Below, one piece after another: positions 36,684 through 46,657 of a stretch of DNA of 64,000 bases. The DNA lies in assembly GCA_002946415.1 (NCBI GenBank), contig NJPS01000057.1:1-64000 (forward strand). The letters run 5' to 3'. The notes under the pieces were generated by a model. That model searched no databases. It saw only the letters and a list, made by a program, of their open reading frames with translations, and was not told the origin of the DNA. Made by a program: the position numbers and the translations under genes. How positions within the stretch are numbered: position 1 is the stretch's first letter; each line of letters starts with the position of its first letter. Origin of the DNA: Rutstroemia sp. NJR-2017a BVV2 (Eukaryota > Ascomycota > Leotiomycetes > Helotiales > Rutstroemiaceae).

Positions 36684-37744
36684 TTGTACAAGTTTCCTCC
36701 GAAGGAATACTTCTCCCCAAACATAAGTATCACAGAGGGTCTCAACCCAGTCCGCGAAAGATCCCTGTCTCCAATCGGAAGCAATAATTCTCACCCAAAA
36801 CAGAAGAGCTCACGAATCCGCCAGAGACGATGATTCATACCACACAGCCAGCACTATCTGAAGATTTCGGAACAATATCGCTGCGGAACTTCTTCTGAGT
36901 CTAGACAGCTTAGCTCAAAAAAGACATGCGACATGCATTGCAAAAACATTCCGCAAATCGAAAGCGACTTCTCGAGCCAGCACATACAGTATTTTGTCCC
37001 CATGATTCGAAAAGACACATCTCAGATGTAGCTAGCCATTTTAGAGACCAGAATTACATGCCTTATGTTGCCGGAATGGGGCCATTCAGGTGTCTTCGGC
37101 GTGCAGGCTTGTATTTAGTTAGCTAGACTCTCTGCAGTCTATTCAACCTAGAATCAACAACAATGAAGCCAACCCGTGATTGCAGTAATGCTAGATGTGC
37201 ATGCGTAAAACTTGAGGATCAATTCAGCCACGTATTCATGCCAAGAATATCTTCAATTCAGCGAATACTACTCACATGAATCGTGGGTGCATGGCCATAT
37301 GCATATATAAAGAGAGAGGTTGGTTGCATTATGTAGGGCAAGTGAGGGGGCCAATGCATACGTCTGAGTCAATTCAGCCAAGCTACTGTAGAGCTCACAG
37401 ATACATTCTAATGCAATATGCACGCCACTTCCGGGGCAAGGCCCGAACCTTAAACTTACTGCAGCGGCTGCAGTGCTATCAAGACTGCTTGATGGAGACT
37501 GATATCAGATGTCGAAAAATGAACAGCATATACATCTGCATAAACATTGTGGCAGTAGCAAAAACACACCTGCCGACATTAGCGCTTCTGTCCAACGTCT
37601 TATTCTAAAGCTCCTCTGATTTATCTTGTCTATTATATTCTCCAACTTATGTGTTTTCAATGGCTCCAATCTCTGTACAGAACTACGCCATCGCCATTCC
37701 TTTGCACAGAAACTTTCCATCCAATGTCTTTATCGGATCCGAAC
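36684..37744. other. Intergenic region
   Basis: No gene recognised. A GT-rich and GA-rich stretch lies just before it at 36563-36630, inside the 5' leader of the minus-strand gene. Confidence 0.45.
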
Positions 37745-39059
37745 TCAATATCCCTTCTTCCTACTAACCAAATTGATGAAATCCTCCCCTCTCTCAATCC
37801 TCCCTAGATTCTCTTCCAAAATCGCAAAACTCCGCTCCGCGTAAGTCGTTCCCAAACCACTAACATGAGGTGTAATGGCTATATTCTCCACATCCCACAA
37901 CGGACTATCTTCCGGCAAAGGTTCGGGTTCCGTAACATCCAGCGCAGCACCTCTCAGTCCTCCTTCACTTAGAGGCTTCTTGCAATAAGTGATAAGATCA
38001 TCTTGATTGATGATTGCACCACGCGCAATATTGACAATAAAAGCATTTGATTTAGAGCCAAGGATTTCGAACTCGGGTGCGGAGAGGAAGTGTCGTGTTT
38101 GAGGTGTGAGAGGGACGGAGACAAGGAGGATGTCGATTGATTGGGAGAGGAAGTTGTGGAGGGATTCTTTGTCGAGCCCGCTATACCAGGCAGATGGGAT
38201 AGTTCCGTCAGGGTCGCCGGTGGATGGGACGATGTATTTTCCTGTGTCTTTCCTCGATTCGGGGGTATCGCGAGGTGAGGCTGTGTATGCGATTACATCC
38301 ATTCCCATTGCTTTGCAAATCCGTGCGGCTAGAGTCATGAAATGTCAGCCAGTGTTCGTATATCATCCATCTTGACGCATAGTCTAAATCATCTCAATTC
38401 GTCATCCATCACATCTCAAGCCACTCAATCTCCATATCCTCCCCAAAGAACTCACCCTGTCTCCCAATTGCTCCATATCCCAAAACCCCCAACCTTTGTC
38501 CCACACAATCCCTCACAGTCCCCATCTCCGTATGCGGGCCCCAGAAGTGATTTTTCTGCCACTCCATCATCAATTTCTCCTTATGCGCATGGCTCAGAAT
38601 CTGCATAATAACCCATTCCGAGATCTGCGGGCCATGCACACCCGACGAATTCGTGATTGGAATATCCGTCTCCTTCCATACCGGTGTATCGCTGAGACGG
38701 TCGGTGCCCGCGCTGAACAGGTGAATGAGTTTGAGATTGGCTGCCTTCTCTGCAGTAGGAGGCAGTGAGGAGAGGGTTACGAGGATGGTTGCGTCGCGCC
38801 AATATTCTGCGGTGGAGGTGAGGTGAGGTTAGTTTTGAGTTTTCTGTCTGAGTTTGACGAGGGTGAGGGCTTGATAGTGAATGGTGGACGAACCATCGGG
38901 GACTTCTTTCATCACCAATGCTTTACCCTTGGCGAATGTGATGTGCTTATAGGTAAACTCAACATTATGCTTCTCCCTAATCCTATCGAGGAGCCTTGTG
39001 TCCTCAGGAAATGGAAGTAGACATAAGATATGTTCCCTCTGAGCAGGAGCTTCGCCCAT
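37745..39059 (-). CDS. D-isomer-specific 2-hydroxyacid dehydrogenase
   Basis: Exons 39059-38894, 38806-38456 and 38328-37745 (1,101 nt) give 366 residues. The NAD(P)-binding Rossmann motif is GVLGYGAIGRQ at about residues 163-173. The catalytic set of the family is present: Arg275 in NIARGAII, Glu306 in DVTEPEPLPEDSPLW and His327 in ITPHVSG. Enzymes of this type reduce 2-keto acids to D-2-hydroxy acids, or the reverse, in the cytosol, for example glyoxylate/hydroxypyruvate reductases; the exact substrate cannot be told. Intron 1 has an unusual donor, GTTCGT, but only this splice keeps the frame (EVPD-EYWRDA). It is followed on the same strand by the XPT1-like gene 630 nt upstream, with no sign of a link. 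Confidence 0.9.
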
Positions 39060-39693
39060 GATGAGATGAGGTGGGGTGATATAATACGACAGTCTGAGGT
39101 AAGACGAGAAGAGGGGTCGATAGCAACGGAATGGGATAATTTGGGGATATAGGACAACTCGAGGTTATGACCACAGATATTTCAATTGCGCCTTTCGCAA
39201 CGGTTGTCGCGTTATTTCTCGTACAATAGTCATATCGTATCCACTTACCTCACCACCTTACCTCAATCGTGCTTAATAATGGTTCAATTGTTGCTGTTGG
39301 TTGATTAACTGGGAGAGGCTACCCCGCTATTCTGTGCCCGAGCGGTTATAAATTTCGGCACTAAGATAAGAATTTTGGGCCCTGATAGGCTTGAGCTTTG
39401 AGTATTTTCGACTTTTGTGTCATTGTGCAGTATGTGGAATTGTCGGACAACGCGCTCGTTGATTTGCTGATTTGCTGACGAGGAGAAGAGCAGGACGAAG
39501 CCGCAACAGCTAGTGTGAACCTTGTCAGATATTGCACAAGTTCTTCCAATAACCTTACCCAGTCGTGCCAGAGAGCTTCACTGCATCGCACGAAACTCCT
39601 CTCAACTTCTCTTGTCGGAAATGATATTTCTAAATATTCAAAATAAATCTAGGCGTTGACTCCGCCGCCCAAAAATCTAAGAATAACAATAAT
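39060..39693. other. Intergenic region
   Basis: 5' flank of the dehydrogenase and 3' flank of XPT1. No gene recognised. Confidence 0.5.
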
Positions 39694-40580
39694 CTACTGT
39701 GAAGTTTGCTTTCGGGCAAGTTCATCATGCTCCTCAATGTCCTGGGCTTCCCATGGATAACAAATCCATACATCCTCTACAGTTCTCGCGGCCAGATATC
39801 TGTTCTCCTTCATCATATCTTCTGGAAGCTTGCCCTTCTTCTCCTTGTTCTTGTTCTGCAGTGGTGAAATAGTCAGCAAGTGTATGTAATATCAGCCTTA
39901 AAAGACTGTAGCAGTAGAGACCGGATTCTCCATGGATCCATCCAACAAATGACCTCCCCAATAAGCAGGAACACACTCACATGTAACACAAAAATCGAGA
40001 AGACAGTCTTCTCTCCCTTTCCACCCATCTTCTGTCTAGCAGTCTCGACATCCTTCTCCAACTCCCTAACCGCATATTCCAGCGTCGTCCTCGTGTCATC
40101 GACCTCATCAACGATCAAGATCCTCTTTCCTACCAAGTTCTCCATATCTCCCAAGCTATTCAAATCCAACCATTGCGTCCTCGTCACCTTTGTTCCAGGT
40201 TGTTCAACTTCGCCAGGTGTGTTTGATGCAGAGGGATGTGTAGAGGGAAGCTGCTCGTAAAGCGACAGTCCGATGGCCTGGATGGGGATGTTGGGGCTTC
40301 CGGGCTGCTTGAGGAATGAGCGTAGGATTCGTGCGGGGACATATCCACCACCACCAATGGCGATCATTAACTGAGGTTGGAAGTCATCGAGAATTCGAGG
40401 AGCAGCCTCTTGGCAGAGTTTGTGGACCTGCGAACTGGGTGTGAGTATTTTTCGTTGTTTTCTTCACCAGCCTGCAAACGCGAATGAGGGGTTGTGCAAC
40501 TAGAATGCGAAATGCGACAGGACCCAAGATTCCGGGCTTGAACTCACCTGGTTATAGGTCACATATTCCTTGACAACCAT
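39694..40580 (-). CDS. XPT1: Xanthine phosphoribosyltransferase
   Basis: Exons 40580-40548, 40427-39981 and 39855-39694 (642 nt) give 213 residues, close to the yeast enzyme's length. The first exon codes for only 11 residues (MVVKEYVTYNQ). The PRPP-binding signature ILIVDEVDDTRTTLEYA is intact, preceded by MIAIGGGGYVPARILR, and the C-terminal VWICYPWEAQDIEEH closes the fold as in Xpt1. The enzyme makes XMP from xanthine and PRPP in purine salvage, in the cytosol. All introns are GT-AG, and intron 2 (125 nt) has a CTGAC branch site. This is a housekeeping gene and marks the left border of the accessory-looking part. Confidence 0.92.
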
Positions 40581-40777
40581 ATTCACTACCTTTCCGCTGT
40601 ATATCGAGATTCGAGATCTTCAGTATTTCCAGCGATTTTTGGAGGATTGTTCACTTATTTAAAAATCTTTCCTTTGGAAGAAAATTAAGTTATTCAAAAT
40701 TCTTTTGACTGAGGGTACCTAGAATTTAGACTGGCCTAGCTCGGGCGGATTTCGCCTGTTTGCCATTGCCGGGGGCC
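40581..40777. other. Intergenic spacer
   Basis: AT-rich spacer between XPT1 and the first duplicated unit. No gene recognised. Confidence 0.5.
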
Positions 40778-41200
40778 AAGTTCTAATTTCACCCCTTCAT
40801 TTCACTACACTAGCCGTCTGTAATATATCCTCAAATTCCGTTATAGTTCGCGCGAATTTGGAAAGGAATCTTGGAATAAAAAATTCAACATGGAATCTCC
40901 CATATCTCTTCTTACTAGAATCTACATGTTGAGCTGTTGATTTTTAAATTGTTCATCCACATTTGGCACAATGGTTGTACAGTACCACAGCGAAGCGCCG
41001 GCGTGTAGCCATCTACTCGCGGTTTCACTAAGGAGACGTCGTTTATTTCCTTAGGCCTATATCTAAACCAGAAGCTAACCATAACGCATAGCGAAGATCT
41101 GCACCAGCGACCAACAATACATGGAGAAGTGAAGATTGGGATGAGAGCCTATATCTAGGCCAAAAATAAACACCATACGAAAAAGGAAGTACTAAGAGTC

Positions 41201-41208
41201 TATATAAG
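41201..41208 (+). promoter_or_regulatory. TATA box of duplicated gene, copy A
   Basis: GAGTCTATATAAG about 119 nt upstream of ATG 41320. The same element lies at an equivalent place in copy B, so it is conserved between the copies. Confidence 0.5.
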
Positions 41209-41319
41209 AAGTAGCTACTCATGTAAACCTGTCAGAAAGTTGAACCAAATATCACGTTAATCACTATCTATAAGTTTTTCCAGAGCCTTTTCTACGCCAA
41301 TACACTCGAAATATCCATC

Positions 41320-42350
41320 ATGCCTGAGGAATCCCGTACACACAGAACAGATAGCAACAGACCCAGCGGATCTAAGCCTCGGAGTTCTTCGTCTCGCCGC
41401 AGTAGTATTGACCCATCGAATTCCCAAGCATCACCTTCACATTCATCCTCAAATCCGATGCATCAACTACAGCTAAGAAGTCAGCCGCAAAGGGGATTTC
41501 AAGCAAATATTTTCCGGTTAATCAGGACTTCTTTCTTATTACAGGACCCGGTGGATCCGCATATGGTAAAGAAGCTGGACATGCACTCTACAATGCAATT
41601 TCATCTGGGCCCGGTCGACACGTTGTCCGAGAGGTCGGAGATGGTGTAAGCTCAGTGACTGTGGATGGTATTCGCACTGCATTCCAACAATTCATCTCCG
41701 CCGTTCAAGAAACCCATCCTACGGCTAAAGGATGTTGTATTATTCTGCAAGTTCATGGTCAAGCTTGTGGTAAAGGCTTGGAGGTCAAGCTCGGCTCTGG
41801 ATATTGGTGTCCGATTTACGAACTATTCAAAATCTTTAAATCAGCTAAGGGCCTTTACCATCTATCAATATTAATCGCTTCCTATGAAAGCAATAGCGCT
41901 ATTAGCTGTGATAACCATAGAAATCTTCCAAGTGGCTCCACAGTCATTACCATGGCAGAGCATGATTTCCCTGGGAGGGATATTACACCATGGATAAACG
42001 CGTTAGGCGGTAGATGGAAGCATGGAGCTTCTATCTTGGACCTATTTAATCTGTTCCTCATTGACGGTCTTCGAGAGGTGATCTGTCCGCGGCTTTCTAT
42101 TGTTAATCGTCTGGAATACAAGCTATCTGAAGTATACACAGATGGTCTGCAAAAGGAAATAAAGCCAAAAGTCATCGATATGATAAAGGAAAGACACGGG
42201 ATTGAAGGTGATAAGTTGAATACTATTGCTGATGAAGTCAAAACTGCAAGACATCAGTTGAGTTTAGATGCTGTGGATTATGGTACTACCTTAGCACTGA
42301 TGCTTAATCAGCGTTTGATTTTTGAGCTTCGATCAAGGTCGAAGCAGTAG
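41320..42350 (+). pseudogene. Duplicated lineage-specific gene, copy A (frameshifted)
   Basis: The first 109-codon frame (from ATG 41320) and the second frame (ending 42350) together match copy B along its length. The frame changes between about 41443 and 41475, where copy A has a 32-nt stretch facing 24 nt in copy B. After it the frame reads KSAAKGISSKYFPVNQDFFL against copy B's EKPTAERNLNGYFPVNQDFF and stays open to the end. The nearest ATG in that frame is 41655, which would give a 231-residue truncated protein. N-terminus: Ser/Arg/Lys-rich and disordered. Core: alternating hydrophobic strands and helices (GCCIILQVHGQ, LSILIASYESN, GSTVITMAEHDFPGRD). I do not recognise a named family. The core layout is loosely reminiscent of caspase-like folds, see findings. 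Confidence 0.6.
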
Positions 42351-42596
42351 AGTGTAAGTTGGCGAATTGTATTTGTCACTTTGTATATAGTAGAATTCAA
42401 AACTTTGAAAATGCCGTTTCTTTATACAAATCTGTTGAAACCCACTTGCTACGTGCAGGGCAACATTTTACGTCGTGATGACTTCGGCTTTGCTAGATGA
42501 GTATATTTTGCAGGCGTGAAGTTGCTGGAGGTTGCATGTTGGTCACTAACAATCCAGAAAGCAAAGAATTGATGTTGTCAGCTACATCTGACTGGG
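42351..42596. other. 3' flank of copy A
   Basis: Includes the repeated right-edge sequence of unit A at 42516-42590. No gene. Confidence 0.5.
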
Positions 42597-42689
42597 CAAA
42601 GTTCTAATTTCACCTCTTCATTTCACTAGCCGTCCGCAATATATCCTCAACTTTTGTTACAGTTTGCGAGTTTAATGGAGTCTTGGAAA

Positions 42690-43575
42690 TGAAAGATCTA
42701 AACATGAACCCTCCTTTGAGTGCTTTATACATCAAAGTGTTTTATCCTTGGCATCGCTGAAAAAGGCTGAAGCAGTATGATCTGACCCGCCGTCTGCGAC
42801 AGATGGTAATGAAGACGGCAATGCCGTGTTGAGCAAGGGATTATCGAACGCATCGATCTTCAAGACTACATAATGAGGTGCGAGATTTTTGGTAGCCACG
42901 CACACAAAATTCCTGATCCTGCGCCCTCTAGTAACAGGAAGAGGACCTTTTCGGGACTGTTGAGTGCCTCTTCTGTTTCAACTTACTACACGATCTGGAA
43001 CCTCTCAAATGTCCACATTTACCATATGCATACTTCCGTATGGGATGAACATATGCATTTGGGAGATTATGTACGCATATATGAGGGGTCGACAATTTTA
43101 ATTTTACGATATGCATGTGGTAAGGCCGCTTTCGCATGAAGAATTTAAGACATACCGGCGCCAACCAACCTCGCCGGCGTCTTTTCGCTTGGGCCACTTT
43201 TACCCCTTGTTTCATGGATTTTAGACAGCGACGTGACAGCGTTGTAGTCATTCCATCCGTTTGGCCATTATGTAGCCACAGCGGATCGTAAATTTCAATC
43301 TCACCATTTCTTACATCTGACTACTCCTTCGACTGTGGCCTCCTATTCCAGAATTAACGCGGGCTGCGCGGCAGGAATACTTACGCGCGCTGTAGCTTAA
43401 TCAGCTTGCAACACACATCATCTCAAGGCGTTGGTACATACAACAAAAACGCTGAGTAATACTCTCTTAGAAGAGCTAGCAACCTGCCTGGGCCCTGGGT
43501 GGCCCTCGAGTCGGTAGGTTTCGTGTGATGTTTTTGGTTCTTACGACAGATAACTGCGCTGACTAGACAACTGCG
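42690..43575. other. Extra segment in unit B, no gene recognised
   Basis: Sequence absent from unit A at the equivalent place. No conserved protein and no clear terminal inverted repeats seen. Confidence 0.4.
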
Positions 43576-43909
43576 CGCTGGCCAAATTAGTTGTACCACG
43601 ACTAACCGCCGGCGCGTAGCTGCCGATTAATCGCAGCTTACCAAACATGATGTGAGAAGTCCGGTGAGTCGTCTGTCTCAAAGGGCATGTAAGAAAGACC
43701 AGATGTATGCCATAATACTCACTTCCCACAAGTGGCCACACCTTTTGGTCTCACAGGGCACCGGCCTGGGGGCCTTGGGTGAAATATTCCTTAGGCCTGT
43801 ATCAAAGTCAGAAACAGATACGATAATTCTACACCAAGTAATCAAGACTAAGAGTCCATATCCAAGCCGGAAACCAACACAACACGAAGTAGTGAGGTCG
43901 AAGAGTCTG

Positions 43910-43917
43910 TATATAAG
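43910..43917 (+). promoter_or_regulatory. TATA box of duplicated gene, copy B
   Basis: GAGTCTGTATATAAG about 133 nt upstream of ATG 44043, matching the copy A promoter. Confidence 0.5.
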
Positions 43918-44042
43918 CAGTATCACTATTGTACAAGTTAAACTCTCAGAAAAACCGAATCAAGTATCAAATTATCCCTATCTTTTAGTTGCTTCCAGAG
44001 CCTTTTCTTCTGCTAATACTCGAACATCCAGAATATCCCATC

Positions 44043-45128
44043 ATGCAGCAATTCTTGCTTGGGGGATCTAGTGCACACTTAACGAAAAGCAAAAAGTCCA
44101 GCAAGCCCAGCTCTCGGGATCATACTTCTCGTCACAGTAAAAATGTCTCATCATCATCCCACAATCGCTCAGCTGAAAAGCCAACCGCGGAGAGGAATTT
44201 AAATGGGTATTTCCCGGTCAATCAAGACTTCTTTCTTGTCACAGGATTTAAAGGACGAGCGTTTGAGACAAGAGATACCTCTAACCTCTACGATGCTATT
44301 TCATCTGGACCAGGTCGAGGACGTGTGGTCAAAATCGGAGATGACACAGATCCAGTGACTCTAGATAGCATTCGAGCTGCTTACCAGCAATTTATCTCCA
44401 AGCTCGACAAATCCTCTCGTCAACCGAGCGCATGTTGTATCATTCTCGAGTTTACTGCTAAAACTTCTGGTGGAGACTTGAGTGTTGAGCTCGGCCCAGG
44501 AAAGTGGTACCAGATTTCTGAGATATTCGAAATCTTCACTAAAGTCTCCAGCAAGTATTGTCTATCAATATTTATTGCATCGAAGGGAAGCAATTTTACG
44601 ACTAAGCACCTCATGAACAGCACAAGCAATAACGAGATTAAGAGTCACAATCTGCTTCCAGATGGCTGTACAGTCGTCACGATAGCCTATGAATACTTCG
44701 ATTACCGGGATGTTGTACGATGGCTAGACGCGATAAGATTAGATCCCAAATGGAAACAAGGAGTATCTATCTTGGACCTTCTTAATCTGTACCTGGTTAA
44801 CAATAGGTTTATTAAAGATTATCAAATGCAACCGTGGCTTTCGATTTTCGGAGGTGATCGTGTTCGGCAATACTACGTACATGAAGTGTTCACGAAGCAT
44901 TTAGGAACCGTTGTAAGGCCAAAAGTTGTCACAGGGATGAACAAACGCTATGGGTCCACCAAACGAGATGTTTTGATTGGTGCTGCTGGTGAAATAGAGA
45001 GTGCAACAGATGAGCATGATGTAAAGCTTGAGAGGTTTCCTCGTGCTTTAGCGCTAACGCTTAATGAGCGTTTGCTTTCGGACCGTTGGCTTTCTGAGCG
45101 TTGGCTTTCTGAGTTTGCATATAATTAG
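44043..45128 (+). CDS. Duplicated lineage-specific protein, copy B (intact)
   Basis: Single-exon gene of 361 residues. ATG 44043 was preferred to the upstream in-frame ATG 43989 because the DNA before it aligns with the 5' leader of copy A up to that copy's ATG. Residues 1-60 are a basic Ser/Lys/Arg-rich disordered tail (KSKKSSKPSSRDHTSRHSK). The rest is an alternating alpha/beta protein: YFPVNQDFFLVTG, SACCIILEFTAK, YQISEIFEIFTKV, CLSIFIASKGSN, DGCTVVTIAYEYFDYRD, and the helix VSILDLLNLYLVNN. A short C-terminal repeat (SDRWLSERWLSE) ends it. No signal peptide or membrane segment. Family not recognised. Copy A keeps HG where this copy has FT, and neither has a recognisable caspase Cys. Function unknown. 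Confidence 0.65.
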   Translation: MQQFLLGGSSAHLTKSKKSSKPSSRDHTSRHSKNVSSSSHNRSAEKPTAERNLNGYFPVNQDFFLVTGFKGRAFETRDTSNLYDAISSGPGRGRVVKIGDDTDPVTLDSIRAAYQQFISKLDKSSRQPSACCIILEFTAKTSGGDLSVELGPGKWYQISEIFEIFTKVSSKYCLSIFIASKGSNFTTKHLMNSTSNNEIKSHNLLPDGCTVVTIAYEYFDYRDVVRWLDAIRLDPKWKQGVSILDLLNLYLVNNRFIKDYQMQPWLSIFGGDRVRQYYVHEVFTKHLGTVVRPKVVTGMNKRYGSTKRDVLIGAAGEIESATDEHDVKLERFPRALALTLNERLLSDRWLSERWLSEFAYN

Positions 45129-45198
45129 GAGAAGGCTACGCGCAAGCAAAAGATTTTGGGCATCGGGGAAACAGTGATGCAAGTTATTAATCACTTAT

Positions 45199-45679
45199 AG
45201 GCTGCGAACCTACCCACTGGGTTGGGGCACTTCGGGGCGCGTTATGATGACTGAGGGTGTTGGTTAAACGAGGTTAAATGGGCTTGGACTACGGAAGAGC
45301 ACTACAAGAATCAGTCAATTGTACGGCAGGGCCTACATGAGGGCATTCAGAGAATTAGCTAGAATTGTAGTCGTACGGGGGAGCTGGTGCATTTAAGCAC
45401 CTAGCTTAATCCCCCATTTTGAGAGAATTAGACTTTTATCAACCACTGCGTCAGATCATTTATCGAAGTGATCTTATACCACGGTTTAGTAGTCAATCCA
45501 TAGATGGGTACCCATTGGGTAGATTGGGGGCCATTTTTCCTACCCATCGGCTGTCACGGGCCTATTTCAGGTATATGCCACTCCTAATTGGGCAGTGGGT
45601 GGGCTGGAACAGCTGCAAAAACCCACCCATGGGTTGAAGTGCTCGAAAACCCACTCATGGGTACCTATTTCGCAGCCTA
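45199..45679. mobile_element. MITE-like element with GGCTGCGAA terminal inverted repeats
   Basis: The segment begins TAGGCTGCGAA at 45199 and ends with its complement TTCGCAGCCTA at 45679. Inside the left end lie CCTACCCAC TGGGTT and GCACTTCG; the right end read on the other strand has GTACCCATGAGTGGGTT and GCACTTC, so the inverted repeats extend imperfectly over about 45 bp. The TA at each end looks like a TA target-site duplication, as made by Tc1/mariner transposases. Repeated ACCCATGGGT-type palindromes sit inside. There is no transposase frame, so it is non-autonomous. It is absent from the equivalent place in unit A. Confidence 0.65.
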
Positions 45680-45769
45680 CTAGCTATGCGGCCCTGAAGT
45701 TGCTGGAGGTTGCACGTTGATCACCAGGGGATCCAGAAAGCAAAGAATTGATATTGTCATCTACATCTA

Positions 45770-46197
45770 GCAGACCATCTATCCGACTGCTCACCATCAA
45801 CACAATTGATAGCTTGGGAACTTAGGGGGAGGAAATATTGGGAATAGTCAAAAAATGCGAGACAACGAAGGCAGCAACTATACTGGGACGCGATTTGATT
45901 TTCGAAGCTCCCTAGTATCCGCAGGAAAGTTTGCCTAAGTCGAAGTAATCAATAAAGTTGCAAACTGATATAGTCAGCAACGCTGCCACGACGGCGAGCT
46001 GATCCCTTAGTACGCCCAAGTCACCCACGGACGAATCCATATTCGTGCTAAGTACGCCATCGTGTATATGCAGATGCTCGGGAAGCAGTTTGTGGACGTT
46101 CGATAGAACGGCAGATGACATAGCCTTGTTGGCAGACAGCGCTCATTCATATGGCATCCACTCCTCAGGCCTTCTATACGGGGTACATGCTACAACG
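45770..46197. other. Intergenic region
   Basis: A 69-codon minus-strand frame (45912-46121) with a hydrophobic stretch (VVAALLTISVCNFIDYF) is present, but I cannot support it as a gene. Confidence 0.35.
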
Positions 46198-46315
46198 AAG
46201 ATACGTCAATTGTCCAGTATAGGTTGATTGTCCAGGACGGGTTGAGTCTCCACGACAGGTTGAGTGCTCAAGGACGGGTTGATTGCGCAAAGACCGGTTG
46301 AATATCTCGAACGTA
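46198..46315. repeat. 18-bp minisatellite, locus 1
   Basis: On the minus strand about five tandem units of CAACCnGTCCTGGACAAT-type, 18-19 nt each. Read in frame they code for the hexapeptide Gln-Pro-Val/Ile-Leu-Asp/Glu-x. The frame is broken by 19-nt units. The same unit makes up a longer array at 54660-54955. The minus-strand frame leading into it (VLTLASGTFKPYVRDIQPVF) could be a decayed coding sequence. Confidence 0.7.
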
Positions 46316-46657
46316 TGGTTTGAAGGTCCCGCTAGCTAGTGTGAGGACAATGGAAAGAACGACGAAGTACGGCACTGTTGCGGGAACAACATTGTTATGC
46401 TGAGGCTACTTTTCCTGCGTTTTTGCAGTCACGACGGCCACCACTCTACACAAGTTTGAAATCTAATGTGTATATCCAAAGATGTATTATCAATTCTCAA
46501 TTAATCCTCATCCCATTTCATGTCATCTCATCTAAACTTATTCTAAATATACATAATCATATATAATGTACATCTATCTATTAACTTTTATCTCTATACA
46601 AAATCATTAATCTATTCCCCCCTTAACCACCCATAATCATCTAACATAAATAATATC

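Larger units (their letters stand above)
40778..42590. repeat. Tandem segmental duplication, unit A
   Basis: The left edge (GTTCTAATTTCACC, then CTTCATTTCACTA, AGCCGTC and AATATATCCTCAA) recurs at 42601. The right edge (TGAAGTTGCTGGAGGTTGCA...AGAAAGCAAAGAATTGAT) recurs at 45694-45768. The promoter and coding region inside also recur in unit B. The whole module of gene plus flanks was therefore copied as a block. Confidence 0.8.
42597..45769. repeat. Tandem segmental duplication, unit B
   Basis: Second copy of the module starting at 40778. It is longer because it has about 0.9 kb extra between the left edge and the promoter (roughly 42690-43575) and the MITE-like element at 45199-45679. Left edge, promoter (including CCTTAGGCCT and the TATA box), coding region and right edge are all recognisably shared with unit A. 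Confidence 0.8.
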
